Shown in pieces: positions 33,694-44,753 of a stretch of DNA of 64,000 nt (its first letter is position 1; each line of letters opens with the position of its first letter). Origin of the DNA: Microdochium bolleyi. Lineage: Eukaryota > Ascomycota > Sordariomycetes > Xylariales > Microdochiaceae. The notes beneath the pieces were generated by a model. It was given only the letters and a program-made list of their open reading frames with translations. It had not been told where the DNA came from and did not search any database. The stretch is taken from positions 248,001 through 312,000 of the forward strand of contig KQ964254.1 of the NCBI GenBank assembly GCA_001566295.1, given 5' to 3'. The position numbers and the translations under genes are program-made.

Positions 33694-35074
33694 ATGGCCT
33701 CCCACATGTGCTCAACACCTCCGCCGCCAGGCAGCGTGCGCACGCCAGACACCCCGAAGCACGGCTACAGTGACTCGTGGGAACCTTTCTCCCCGCGCAA
33801 GTCGGCCCGCATCTCGGAGAAACGTGCGAGTGCCCGCACCCCTTCGCCCAACTCAATCGCCCGCAAGCCAACAGCACGCAAACCTTCATCAAACATCTTC
33901 TCCACGCCTGCCACATCACCACAGAAGCGACGCCTGCCAGCCATGGACTCCGTCCGTCGTGCCCATGACGAGCCTGCCAGTGTCGCTGGCCTGCTCGGCA
34001 TTCCAACTGCATTGTCGGCTCAACCCAAGGCAAAGGCTGGCTCAGCCACTCGCAGCACTGGTTTGCTCCCGACACCAGCCAAGACTCCTCGCAAGCGGCC
34101 GACTGAGGGTGAGGCATCTGCTGTGCGCTCTGTCGCACGCAACCTGTTTGGGGCCGAGGCCGATATGATCACGTCCCCACGGAAAAGAAAGACCAAGAAA
34201 TATTCTGGCATCACCATGGAAAGTTTCATTGCCGAGGAGGTCGAGCAGCCCATCGCCATCTTCACCGACTCCCGGGACCGCGTACCTTCAGTGGACAGTA
34301 GCAGCCAGAACCCTTTCTATGGCAACATTGCTGGTTCTTCGGAAGAAGCCCAACCTGAACCTGCTAGAAAGCGCGGCAAGCGCCGGCAAGTTACCATCCC
34401 TGGAGAGGGTACTGAATCCATTGAAGAAGCCGTTCGCCGAGATGACGGCATAGTATACGTCTTGTAAGTTGCGAACCCTGATCTGCTCGTATAAGCTTCA
34501 CCATAACTTCAGACCAAGCCCACTAACTTGGCACAATAGCCGAGGAAAGAAGATCTTCCGCAAGTTCTCAGACAGCTTCGACGGCAACTCCTCTGCACAT
34601 GCAGATGGCGATGAGGGCGAGATGTCCCTGGAGGCCGCCGCAGAAGAGGAGGCGCCTCGCCGTCTGACCCGATCAGCCATTAAGCCTCGTCTGCTCTTCC
34701 CGCCGAAAACCAAGGTTCCGGATGTCAACGAGGACGACGATGAGGAGGCAGTGACAGACATTGAGGACAACAATGTGCCAATCCTATCCATCTCAGCTAC
34801 AGATGAGCCGGAGACGCCAGCGGAGCCTTTCGAGAAGATTAGCACACCCAAGGCTCCGCGTTTCGCTCCCGTTTCCCCGCCTTCCACAAGCCGCGCCACA
34901 CGCACCAGCAGCAAGCTCATTGCAGATGACTCGGCAATGAAGAGACCGGCGAAGTCTAGCAGTCCATTCGACAGCTGGCGTGTTTCTAAGCGAGCATCTG
35001 GCCGGTCGAGTCTCAAACGCGACGGCGACGCTCTCGAGGCTTCATCCGATGCTCCGAAACGTCAGCGGATATGA
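33694..35074 (+). CDS. Unrecognised basic, S/T-P-rich nuclear protein with many CDK consensus sites
   Basis: Protein of 434 aa from two exons: 33694-34463 and 34540-35074 (GTAAGT donor, CTAAC branch, AATAG acceptor). The ATG sits in a strong ACCATGG context. I do not recognise a named family. The protein is mostly disordered and rich in Ser/Thr-Pro. Five sites match the full CDK consensus S/T-P-x-K/R (in SPRKS, SPQKR, TPAK, TPRK and SPRKR), and there are several minimal ones. Basic clusters (PRKRKTKKY, RKRGKRRQ, APKRQR at the C-terminus) suggest nuclear import. The most sequence-like core is YSGITMESFIAEE to ~50 residues on, ending NPFYGN, plus a segment across the intron (GIVYVFRGKKIFRKF); these may be short conserved motifs. 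Three MCB sites upstream suggest G1/S control. A CDK substrate or inhibitor is a guess only. Confidence 0.75.
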
Positions 35075-36509
35075 TATTATCATCGTCTCACTTGTCACCA
35101 TTCAGTCACACTTGGCCGTTTGGTCATCATTCTCCGCCCTCCGTCTTCTTGGCTGGATTCCCTTTTACAACTTCAAAGGGGCTTTGGAGGACAGTGTGGA
35201 TCTTCCGACAAGCGATCATCACTTTGGACTGGACTATATGTCCTTCACGTGTCCTGTACACATTTTAATGAACTTGACAAGCATTGTTGTGAGCGAAGCA
35301 ATTTGCAATTTGAGATATCCTGAAGACAACGCATCTTCGGAGGCAGGACATGGTTATAACACGGCTGATATTGGTCTCTGGGCAACTCGACACGGGTGTT
35401 ATGCCTGGCCAGCATGGACGGTATACACAAAGGAGTTATTGTGCGATTTCACCACGGTTTCCTTGTACGACACTATGGATACCTTTACCGCGAGTGAAGC
35501 CCGGCTAGGTTGTAGGGGCACATGATACGCCCGACTGGATACGCCGGTTGTGACCGAACTAGTAGATAGATAATACAATAGAATCCTCGAGAGAGGATTC
35601 GTTCAAAAACAAGAATCGTATGGATTAGCAGATGATTCCCCGGGAGTGGACAACGTGTCGGAATTGTGTCCATGGGGCACATGCAAGGAGGAAGCCCTCC
35701 AATTGATTATATTCTCACTCCTACGGTCCAGCCATTGTGACCCTGTCCAGAGCGTCCACGAAACCCGCTTTTGACAACAAACCGCACCTGACAAGACTTG
35801 TAAAATATGGGAACTGAAAGAGGAGTATACGGTAGGGCACAAGCTTGAGATCACCAAGTCATCCACTGCTTGTTTTATGATGCCAAGCAGACTCAATTGG
35901 TTAAGCGCGACTAAGTTCATCAGGTAGAGGTACCAGAGGAGCGAGGCGAGCCACTAAAAAGTGATGATGTCGTCGGCTGCGGGCCGTGCTAAATCGGCGC
36001 CGGCGTGCGTGCCATGGGTCCCCGATCTGTAGGGCATCATGTAATTAAGCTCCGATTGCCAGAGGCCGTTCGCGGTTGTGACGTGACGTGAATGAGAGGA
36101 CTCATCTGATTTTAGCATCAGCCTTTCGGGAACAAAAAGCAAGACCAGGGTCCACGATCTCAGGGGCAAGCGGCCGATTCAGGGCAGCCAGCCGAGCCAG
36201 CCTTGTGCACACTGGCATACTCCTGCTCTTGTGGCTCCTGGGCTGCACTCACTACGATTACCTTTCAGACTGGCCCCATGCTTCGATTTGGTGCTAGCTT
36301 GCCACCAACGCGGATCGTTGAGACACAAGGGAAATGTCATGATCTCACCACTTGCAGGCAGGCGTGGCTTTTGGTAAATTCGGTGTCTGGGCTACTCAGC
36401 GGGCATGGCCCTCGAGCATATAGATGTGTACCGCAACACAATTACCGCGTGCTTAGTAGACCGCTGAGCAGAGAAGGCCAAGCGGCATCAAGCGACGCAG
36501 GAATAAATC
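35075..36509. other. Intergenic region, 1.4 kb
   Basis: No gene supported. It contains a perfect 8-bp hairpin at 35581-35600 and, presumably, the promoter of the kinase-like gene. Confidence 0.4.
35581..35600. other. Perfect short inverted repeat (8-bp stem, 4-nt loop)
   Basis: GAATCCTC, GAGA loop, GAGGATTC. Located about 500 nt past the stop of the gene at 33694, so too far to be its obvious 3' end signal. Confidence 0.7.
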
Positions 36510-38057
36510 ATGACCAGAACGACAAGGGGATCCATGGCTGCGGCCAACGAGGCGCATGTACTCGACTTCAACCTTGACAACGACAATGACGAATGTTCGC
36601 TCACGGTACTAGTCAAGGAGTTTCGCTTCCACATTACCGCAGACGGGGCGGACCTGCTGAGAGAGACGTCTGTTGGATCCTCTGCGCCAGGCGAGTCTGG
36701 CGCAGCAGTGGAGGTTCGAAATAGATTCCAAGACTTGATCAGAGCGTTGAGAGCCGAGAAAGAGGAGGAAGACTACCAGGTAGATGGCCGGGCTGAAAAG
36801 AAAGCGAAAACCACCACGAAGGGATCCAAGCAGGCTAAGGCGGAGAAGACAAATACCGGCCAGGATCATACAACGATCTCTGAAACCGACAGCGGCGTCG
36901 ATGTCTCGTCACCAACATTACAGCCTGCGAAGAACCGTCCATCAACGCCATCATCAAGTCTCCCAGCTCGACCTGAGACTGAAGAAGTCCAGACTGACAC
37001 TGAGGCTGATTTGCGTGACTGGATGCTCGCGCCTTTCTCGAGGATCTTTGACGGCCTCGAACCTGTGCCGGAGGTCGGGAATGATGGTGCCGAGCGACAG
37101 ACGCTGCAAGAATGGTACAGCGGGCCGACGTACTTCTATAAGCTCACTATTGGGCCGGACGGTGAGCTCGCGGTCCATCAGCTGGAGGATTCGGCAAAGC
37201 TAGAGGAGAAGATCAAGAAACTGGTACCACGTATCAGTTTACCGAAGGCTACCCAGAAGCTCGACATACCGTGGTACCATGCGAGCGAGATCGAGGTGGT
37301 TGCGGCCGGTGACCACTGCGGATTACATGCTCCGACCGAGGTCAAGATTCGTAGAAACAGCGACACTGCGAGCCACGAAGGGAAAGGGGACAGCAGAACC
37401 AAGCCGGAGACAGTCTACTTCTTCAAGCGAGTTGACCCTACCCAGGTGGCCCCGACAAAGCGGGAGCTCGAGATGATGAAAGACATAGAAGCCAAGGACT
37501 TGCATCACAAGATCAACGTGCCACTCGTTCATGGCCTGGTACGATGGTATGGCAACGACGGCAGCACGGGCAACAGCTTGAGGAACCAAATCATGGGCTT
37601 CCTGCAGACGGCAGTCGAGGACCCCACGCCGCTCACGAGGATGCTCGATTCGGACGTGATCGAGGACAAGAGGCAGGCGTGGGCAAAGCAGGTGGAGCAG
37701 ACCGTCAAGGTGCTACACGACGCAGGTGTGGTCTGGGGCGACGCGAAGGCGGATAACTTCATGGTTGACCGGTATGGAAAGCTCTGGATAATCGACTTTG
37801 GAGGTAGCTACACCGAGGGCTGGATCGACCCAGACCTCGAGGACACGCAGGAGGGCGACGACATGGGCGTGGACAAGATTGTGGGTGCGCTGAAGGATCC
37901 GGAGAACATGACATATGACCCGGACGCTGATATTGGCAGTGCTTCCGGTGCTCAAAAAGGCGATGATGAGGACCAAGGCAATAAGCGGAAACGGGAGGAG
38001 CTTGACGAAGACGACAATGCGCGGAGTAAGAATAGTCACAAGAAAGCAAGAGAGTGA
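36510..38057 (+). CDS. Divergent fungal protein-kinase-like protein
   Basis: Single-exon protein of 515 aa. The C-terminal half (~250-440) has the skeleton of a kinase fold: a possible ATP-site lysine in YFFKRV (Lys306), a catalytic loop reading GDAKADN (410-416) in place of HRD-x-K-x2-N, and DFGG (429-432). The loop keeps the catalytic Asp, Lys and Asn, so activity is possible. The N-terminal ~200 residues are acidic and low in complexity, with one short conserved-looking segment (LRDWMLAPFSRIF). The tail is Lys/Asp-rich and probably nuclear (KRKREELDEDD...HKKAR). Such lineage-expanded kinase-like proteins are common in filamentous ascomycetes and largely uncharacterised. A second in-frame ATG at 36534 is an alternative start. 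Substrate and pathway are unknown. Confidence 0.8.
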   Translation: MTRTTRGSMAAANEAHVLDFNLDNDNDECSLTVLVKEFRFHITADGADLLRETSVGSSAPGESGAAVEVRNRFQDLIRALRAEKEEEDYQVDGRAEKKAKTTTKGSKQAKAEKTNTGQDHTTISETDSGVDVSSPTLQPAKNRPSTPSSSLPARPETEEVQTDTEADLRDWMLAPFSRIFDGLEPVPEVGNDGAERQTLQEWYSGPTYFYKLTIGPDGELAVHQLEDSAKLEEKIKKLVPRISLPKATQKLDIPWYHASEIEVVAAGDHCGLHAPTEVKIRRNSDTASHEGKGDSRTKPETVYFFKRVDPTQVAPTKRELEMMKDIEAKDLHHKINVPLVHGLVRWYGNDGSTGNSLRNQIMGFLQTAVEDPTPLTRMLDSDVIEDKRQAWAKQVEQTVKVLHDAGVVWGDAKADNFMVDRYGKLWIIDFGGSYTEGWIDPDLEDTQEGDDMGVDKIVGALKDPENMTYDPDADIGSASGAQKGDDEDQGNKRKREELDEDDNARSKNSHKKARE

Positions 38058-38423
38058 AGTGGGGAGGATTTCATTCATCAACAGCGAAAAATCCTGGCGA
38101 TTGTGCTTCGCTAATTTAGAGCGATCGGACGATTCTAAATACTTACGATATACTTGACATCAACCACCTACCAGCGAGTGATCCTGAGTGAATGGTCATC
38201 CAGACACAAGTTGATGATCCTCACATGTCGTGACCGATTTGATGCAATGCCCCGCCCCCACTATGAAAATGATGTCGTCCGGCCGAGCCGGAGCAGCGGC
38301 GAGCTCGTCCCAGGCCGTCTTTTCTGGTACCTAGAGGTAACTTTGCAGCTTTTACCATTCCTGCTGCTCCCCTCCCAGCACAAGTTCAAAAACTGCCATT
38401 CGGTCGACTTCACCACGCCCACC
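38058..38423. other. Short intergenic region before the Pby1 gene
   Basis: 366 noncoding bases between tandem genes; CT-rich close to the ATG at 38424. The coding frame of the next gene is open further upstream, but the conserved SurE start MHILVTNDDG sets the ATG at 38424. Confidence 0.4.
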
Positions 38424-41245
38424 ATGCATATCCTCGTCACGAACGACGACGGGCCCCCCTCGGTCAACACATCGCCTTTCGTCCACCAGCTCATCCGCGA
38501 CCTCCAAGCAGCGGGCCATGTAGTCTCGGTCTGCCTTCCGCACTCGCAGCGGTCTTGGATCGGCAAGGCGCACATCATCGGCCAGACCGTCAAGCCGACA
38601 TACTACCGTCCTTCTGAGCACTTCGACGTCACCCTTGATCCAGATACCTCCAAGCCCCAAGGCTCGACACACACGAGGCCGTCGCAGGGCGGCGAGGAGG
38701 AGTGGGTGCTCGTCGACGGCACCCCGGCTAGTGCTGCGCAGATCGGCATCCATCACTTGTTCAAGCACCGCGGCCCGATCGATCTGGTTGTCAGCGGCCC
38801 CAACTACGGCCGCAACTCGACGTCTGTCTTTGCCTTGAGCTCTGGCACACTGGGGGGAGCCTTGGAAGCGGCGGCTTGCCGGAAGAAGTCGATCGCCGTC
38901 TCATATGCCTTCTTCTCTAGGAAGCACGACCCAAAAATCATCAATGCCGCCAGCAAACACTCTGTCCAAGTGATCGAGGCTCTGTACAAGGCATGGCCCT
39001 CGGACAACAGCGTGGACGTCTATACGGTCAACGTACCCCTGGTTGAGGGAGTCGGTAAGAAAGCAATATTCACCAACATGTTGCAGAACTACTGGGACGA
39101 TGCGGATGGCGGCTGCTTCGACGTGGTTGAGGGCAGTGTTGGTGACGAGGAGGAGGAAGAGGAACGGATCCGCGAGCGCGAGCAGGGCGCCAGCAAAGCC
39201 CCTAGCACGGCCGATGAGACCAGCCCCAAAACCTCGGCAGTATCACATCAGCACTTCAAGTGGGCGCCAAAGTTCTCGGGCGTCTATCGGAGTGTCGAGG
39301 AGGCTCCTCCTGGAAACGATGGCTGGGCCTTGACGCAGGGCTTCACGAGGTATACATTCTCTCCAGCTCCTCTCATGCGTGCTCCCCAACAAGAACATCT
39401 AGAAGACGAGGCACACTAACGCAGCATCACAGTGTTGCGCCGCTGAAAGCCAACTTCGAGCAAGCTGCTCCTCATCTCCATGGACAAGAGTTGAAACTGT
39501 GAGTAGAACCGCATACTGCTGCTTGCATTTCGTGTGCACGCCGGAACAGGACCAAGGAACTGTACAACAGGAGGCTGCGTGGCTCTAGACGGCTTGGACA
39601 TGGGCGCACCTCTAAACTAGAGCTCCGTATGGGCATGTTACATCACAGGCTGGACGACCTGTGGGCATCACGGTGAGCCGCCATCTCGCTAGTATGGCTG
39701 TTGACTTGTTGAGTCGTTGAAGATAGCGGGTGAAAGTCTCTTACACAACGTTATGACTGCAGGTCTAGTGCCGCCGTAGCATCACAAGATACGCACCCGT
39801 CCCTATCGACAAGAACGAGCATTTTGGCATTAAGACCAAAGAATCACTTCTATGCGCTCATCGACTACGGAGATGCCTATGTGCAGCCACTCATTCTGGA
39901 CGCGTTGAAGAAAGTCTTTCCACAGGAGTCATTCACACTGCTTGATCCGCCCAGTGGTCCTGTCGACGAGAACAAATCAGAACTGGACCTTGCTTCACTC
40001 CTACCTAAGAATGCGCCGGTTCATGCAAGGGTCCTTCAGATCACACAGTACGAGGCTATCGACTGGGACTACGTCGGCTCGCATCGACGGACATGCCTGG
40101 TAAACAGCTACATGCTTCGGAAGGCCTTGATTCGGAAACACTACCTCTCCGCCACAGTGGAGAACTGGGTCGCGAAGAGACCCGAGTCGCCACTCAAGAC
40201 TCATGTCAAGAGGAGTGAGCCTTTCGAAGTCGACTACGCTAAATTTCTTGACGATGCTCTGATCGAAGCTTTTGATTTAAGGGCCAGCATGGAGAAAAAT
40301 GAAGAGATCCTCGCTGGGAATGAGAGCTCTAGCAAAGACTTGGAGTGGTGGATACTGAAGCCCAGCATGAGCGACCGTGGCCAGGGTATCCGGCTATTCA
40401 GTACAATGGAAGAGCTTCAGGGAATATTCGATGAGTGGGAGGTTGATGAGTCAGAGGGCGAAGAAGAGGAAGACGACGAATCACAAGGTCAAGGAGACAG
40501 CGGGGGGCTACTTGGCAGAGGTGATGGTGACAATGAGACTGGCATCAATGCGAGCCACCTTCGACACTTCGTCGCCCAGCCTTACATCCACCCACCGCTT
40601 CTACTACCAGGAGACAGCCGCAAGTTCCACATCAGGACCTACGTGGCATGCGTGGGCGGGCTCGACGTGTATGTCTACCGGCGCATGCTGGCACTCTTCG
40701 CCGGCAAGCCATACACCCCACCGTCGAGCAGCACGTCGGCCGCAGTTGAAGGGCAATTGTCTTCCGCCATCGACCTCGAGTCGCACCTCACAAACACATG
40801 TCTTCAACGCTCTGTCGCCGACAACACAGTACAGCAGTTCTGGGACGTATCACTCCCGCAGCAGACCAAGGAGCACATCCTACGACAGATCTGCGCAATC
40901 ACGGGCGACGCCTTCGAGGCTGCGGCGCGGGGGATGATGATGCACTTCCGCCCGCTTGACAACGCGTTCGAGATGTTCGGTCTCGACTTTCTTGTCGATG
41001 CTGACGAGCACGTCTGGCTGCTCGAGGTCAACGCGTTCCCGGACTTCAAGCAGACTGGCGCCGAGCTGACGGGACTCGTGGGGGGTTTGTGGGAGAATGT
41101 GCTCCGTGTTGCGATGGGTGGGTTCTTGAACAGTGAGAACGGTCAGGCTGCGATTGCAGGAGAAAGTGACGAGGACCCGACCGTGCTGGATCGGGACTTG
41201 ATATTGGTGAGGAAGGTTGAGCTTGGTGCTCAATTTGGCGCATAG
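38424..41245 (+). CDS. pby1: Pby1-type fusion: SurE-like phosphatase + tubulin-tyrosine-ligase-like domain
   Basis: Cytoplasmic two-domain protein, orthologous by architecture to yeast Pby1, a P-body-associated protein. Exons: 38424-39349, 39433-39498, an optional one at 39550-39672, and 39763-41245. Without the optional exon the product is 824 aa, with it 865 aa; all junctions are phase 2 and both forms stay in frame. The SurE part starts MHILVTNDDG (metal-binding Asp pair) and has SGPNYGRNS. The TTL/ATP-grasp part has KPSMSDRGQGIRLF, RKFHIRTYVACVGG and FLVDADEHVWLLEVNAFPDF. Acidic insertions (EEEEEE in the SurE part, EGEEEEDDE in the TTL part) are probably surface loops. Known for the family: fungal SurE-TTL proteins; the TTL part need not modify tubulin. 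Fungi lacking the tyrosination cycle retain it, so the real substrate is open. Confidence 0.9.
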
Positions 41246-44200
41246 GCCGTGGCATGGGCGGTGATGTAGTACTTGAAGACGGAAATAAGAGCTGCCAGGT
41301 CCTTGGGCAGACCAAGAGACACAGCTTTCCCTTTCACACGCATGTATGGAGCACCCTCCAAGTGACGGAGCCATACTTCGGCCAGCATGATCACCATAAC
41401 AGATGGCTAGAAGCCAGAAGCTTCAGCGGAGAGTGGAGTGCCGATCGCGCAAGGCAGATAACCTTCTCTCACGAGGAGATGTTGTCCTACTACGGAGCGT
41501 TAAACCACTCTCGAAATCTGCACCATCAGCCCATTGCTCCTATTTCCAAGTGCCACCCTGCCCTTCCCAGTATAGGCACGGCAAAGCTGCTCTTTCGGAC
41601 GAGGAAAATGCATGCATGCGTGTTTATATGCACATGCAGGAAACTGCACATTGTGGGCACATCCGAAACCCCTGACGGTGCGGCGAGACTGATCGCGAGG
41701 CTGACTTCTCACAGCCTGCTTGCAAAGCGATATGATAAGATGTTGCCGTTCGGACAGGATGTCTTCATGGCATCTGCAGTTCGATGCGGTCAGCCAGCTG
41801 TCGCCAGAGTCAGGGGCAGACGCATGATTTTGGACTTGGGATTAAATGACGGAGACGAAGAGGCATGGCTGCGAGAAAGCATGCCTGTACTCGGGCATGA
41901 CAAGCCTGGACACATAGCTCTGATTAAATGCATAACATGAGGCTTCGACAGATTAAGGTTGCCGGAGCAGCGGCACTCCATACAACATGGCCGACTTTAT
42001 ACCTACTGCAGCAAGCTGTATCTACCGTGTACGAGCAGGTTTGACGAGGGCACACCCACACGCACACAGTATTACAAATATCCACTGCACTATAGATACC
42101 GCCTCGGAACTGCCCCTTTCCACGACTCTACAACTGGCAGGGCTACGACAGGTACCGGTACGGCAGGTAATCAACGACGGTGAGCTGGTTAGGTGCCAAG
42201 AGGCGGTAGACGATCCGAGGCGAGCGGTTCCGCCCGAGCTGATCGGCCATTCCGAGAACTTGCTTCTGCTGACGTGGTGCTGAGGATGCCGGACAACAAG
42301 AACAATGCTCAACGGTGAATGGAAATAGGTGCCGAGGCTAACAGCGCAGCTCGCGGTAAGCCAGAAGGGCGAGCGAGCTCTGCATTGTGCGGCCCGGGAC
42401 AAGATTATGAAGTCGTACTCTGCTTGAAACGACGAGGCCGGGGCCAATGTTCGCTTGGTCCAAAGGAGAAGCCGCAGGCGTTGTTGGGCATTCACCGACT
42501 GCTGCGCGGCAGCAGCAGCCTGCAGCATGCTGCACAGCTGGCTGGCGGACGCAGGGTGGCCTCGGCGTGGCCACGTGCAGGCGCGGGGGCCTCGAGTTGG
42601 ACGAGCAGGAATTCCCAGACAAGCCACAGGGACACAGACACAAACACAGACACGGGCACAGACCAGGCCACACCAGACGTCGCCGCGACTGTTTCGTCCT
42701 GGCTGGTGATGGCGATGTTGTTGTGGCGAGGTGTGCGACGCGCCACGGGCGTCATTATGCGTGCAACCACGCAAAGCCTGCTTCTGCACAGCAACCGTCA
42801 AGGCCGGAACGTGCCAGCGAAAACCCCTTTTCCGCAAAGACTGGGGCTGCCGGGGCTTGTGACCAATCCAACTGCGCAGATTTAACCTTGATTTAAGCAT
42901 TTCCCCAAGGGCCCCGCTCGCCTCGCTGTTGCGGGCACTCAAGCTTCGCACCCAAGCCGGCCAGCATTCTTGGAACTTGGAAGCTCCTCCTCGCTGCATC
43001 ACGCCCCATGCAGGTGCAGGCTGTGCCGTCTTGTCTCTGGGCTCGCGAGTCGTGGGAGCACGAGCTTGGTGCTTGCTGGGTCAAGCTTCGCCGGGGGAGT
43101 CTTGCGTGTCTCTCTGCACAGTCTCAGCAAGCCGACATCTGCATTCCTCCGGAGTCCTTCCTCCATGATTGCTCATATGCCCCCCGAGCCCCCCTGGGCT
43201 GGGCCGGGAGGCATTGTACCTTCAGCTGTGGTGGGCAGGCGATCGCCCATTCCACACACCATTTTGTCCATGTCGAGCCGTCATTGAGTAATGCGGGAGC
43301 AATCAAACAATTGCTTGGCAGCAGGTCTGCACTCGAGATCCAATGGCTGCCAGTAGGCAATAGTCCTCCCTGAGCTGTCGACCCTGGTGGAGATTGAGTG
43401 GTGGAGTGGCAGTGGGGATGGCCGGATGACGCCGACACTGCGACACCACCTTGCCGACCTGCTGCACGATGGCGAGCAAAGATTGCGGTGCCATCAGTAG
43501 TGGCTTGAGTGGGAGTCGAGGCAACAACAACAATAAATGAATGATTGAATGGCTCGACCCGGCTCGCGGAGCGGCTGCTCCAAAGGCGGAGACCAGTGGC
43601 TAGCCTGTGCTGGCCTCGAGCCAGAGTTATGGATCGCCGTGCTAGCCCAGGGTGCCGCTGCATGGGCTTGCACAGCCTCGCTTGGCGCCTCCTGGCGCGT
43701 GGAGCCAATTTGTCGCCCGGCCAGGTTTCCCAGCGGCATCAGCGCCAGCCAGGCAAGGCCAGTGTTGACGTCGAAGCAAGGGCTCTTGTCGCTGCAATCT
43801 CGGCCACCACACGCACTGGGCCATGCCACCATCTGATGGCACACGACTGACGGCGGTGGCGCCAGGCCGTCATCCGGCAGAGTCAGGCAGAGTCAGGCAG
43901 AGTCAGGATGTCCAGAGTCGGATCAGGTGGCCTGGTGGGACATGGGCTGTTCGCGACGAGTGCCGAGGATGGGCGGCTTCCGTAGAAACCCCCCTTCATT
44001 CTTGGGGACTCTCTTGCCACGGCACAGGCACCCAGAGGATAACACGACCTCAGGCCCTGTAGACATAGATGACATGGATTCGTGGGACTCGGCCGTTGAT
44101 GGACGAGGTCGAGGAAAGGAAGAGAGAGGCTCGAAAGGATCGGTCCAAGAGGGTGAGGCCGAGGTGGTGTGGGTCTGATGAGTCGTGCCCTGCCTGCCCA

Positions 44201-44753
44201 GTGCAGAATGAAGCATACCCGATGCAATCAACGAGCTCTAATCCCAGACGCGCCTTCCCGGGTTGAGCCCCATAATGTTAGCTTGTCCTTTGTCCAGCCA
44301 AGACAACTCTGGAGGAGAAGCCATACCCGTGCCGACAACACACCGATCGTTCCTTTCCAGCTCTCCATCTCTGTCATCCATGGCCAGTCCTCCATGATCC
44401 TCCGTTCAGCAACAACGTCCCACGACGTCTGCTCTGCGCCGCGCCGTCCCCGACTGCAGCCGCGACTGTCCAAGCTCGCCTAAAGCACCCTGCCAATCGT
44501 TCCCACGCCTCCTGTCTGCACCAGGCACCAGACTTCTGCGGCCCAGCCCCCGTCGTCGACAACGACGCCCAGTACTGCCGGCCGACAGGAACATCCCGTA
44601 TACCGTGGTCGCATTCATACTGCTTCATTCCTTCAGCATAGAACGCCATCGCTGTCACCCCTCAACCCATGGCGGCTCGGTAACACGCGGCACAACCTCA
44701 TCGATACATCCCTAGTGCTTGCTACCTGCCGATTTCTCGATCCTCAGTTCATC
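41246..44753. other. Gene-poor interval, about 3.5 kb
   Basis: No gene supported. Open frames up to ~320 codons on the minus strand near 42.0-43.0 kb have the Arg/Cys/Pro/Ser bias of noncoding GC-rich DNA and no recognisable motif. Contains ACAGACAC-type simple repeats near 42,610-42,665 and a 10-bp triplication at 43877-43906. The right end should hold the Ca2+-ATPase promoter. Confidence 0.5.
43877..43906. repeat. Three tandem copies of a 10-bp unit
   Basis: GCAGAGTCAG repeated three times without mismatch, about 850 nt upstream of the Ca2+-ATPase start. Confidence 0.85.

Noticed and set aside
42022..43002. 326-codon minus-strand open frame
   Set aside because: Contains repeat-derived Cys-Val runs from the ACAGACAC repeats and no recognisable domain; no splice-linked partner exons.
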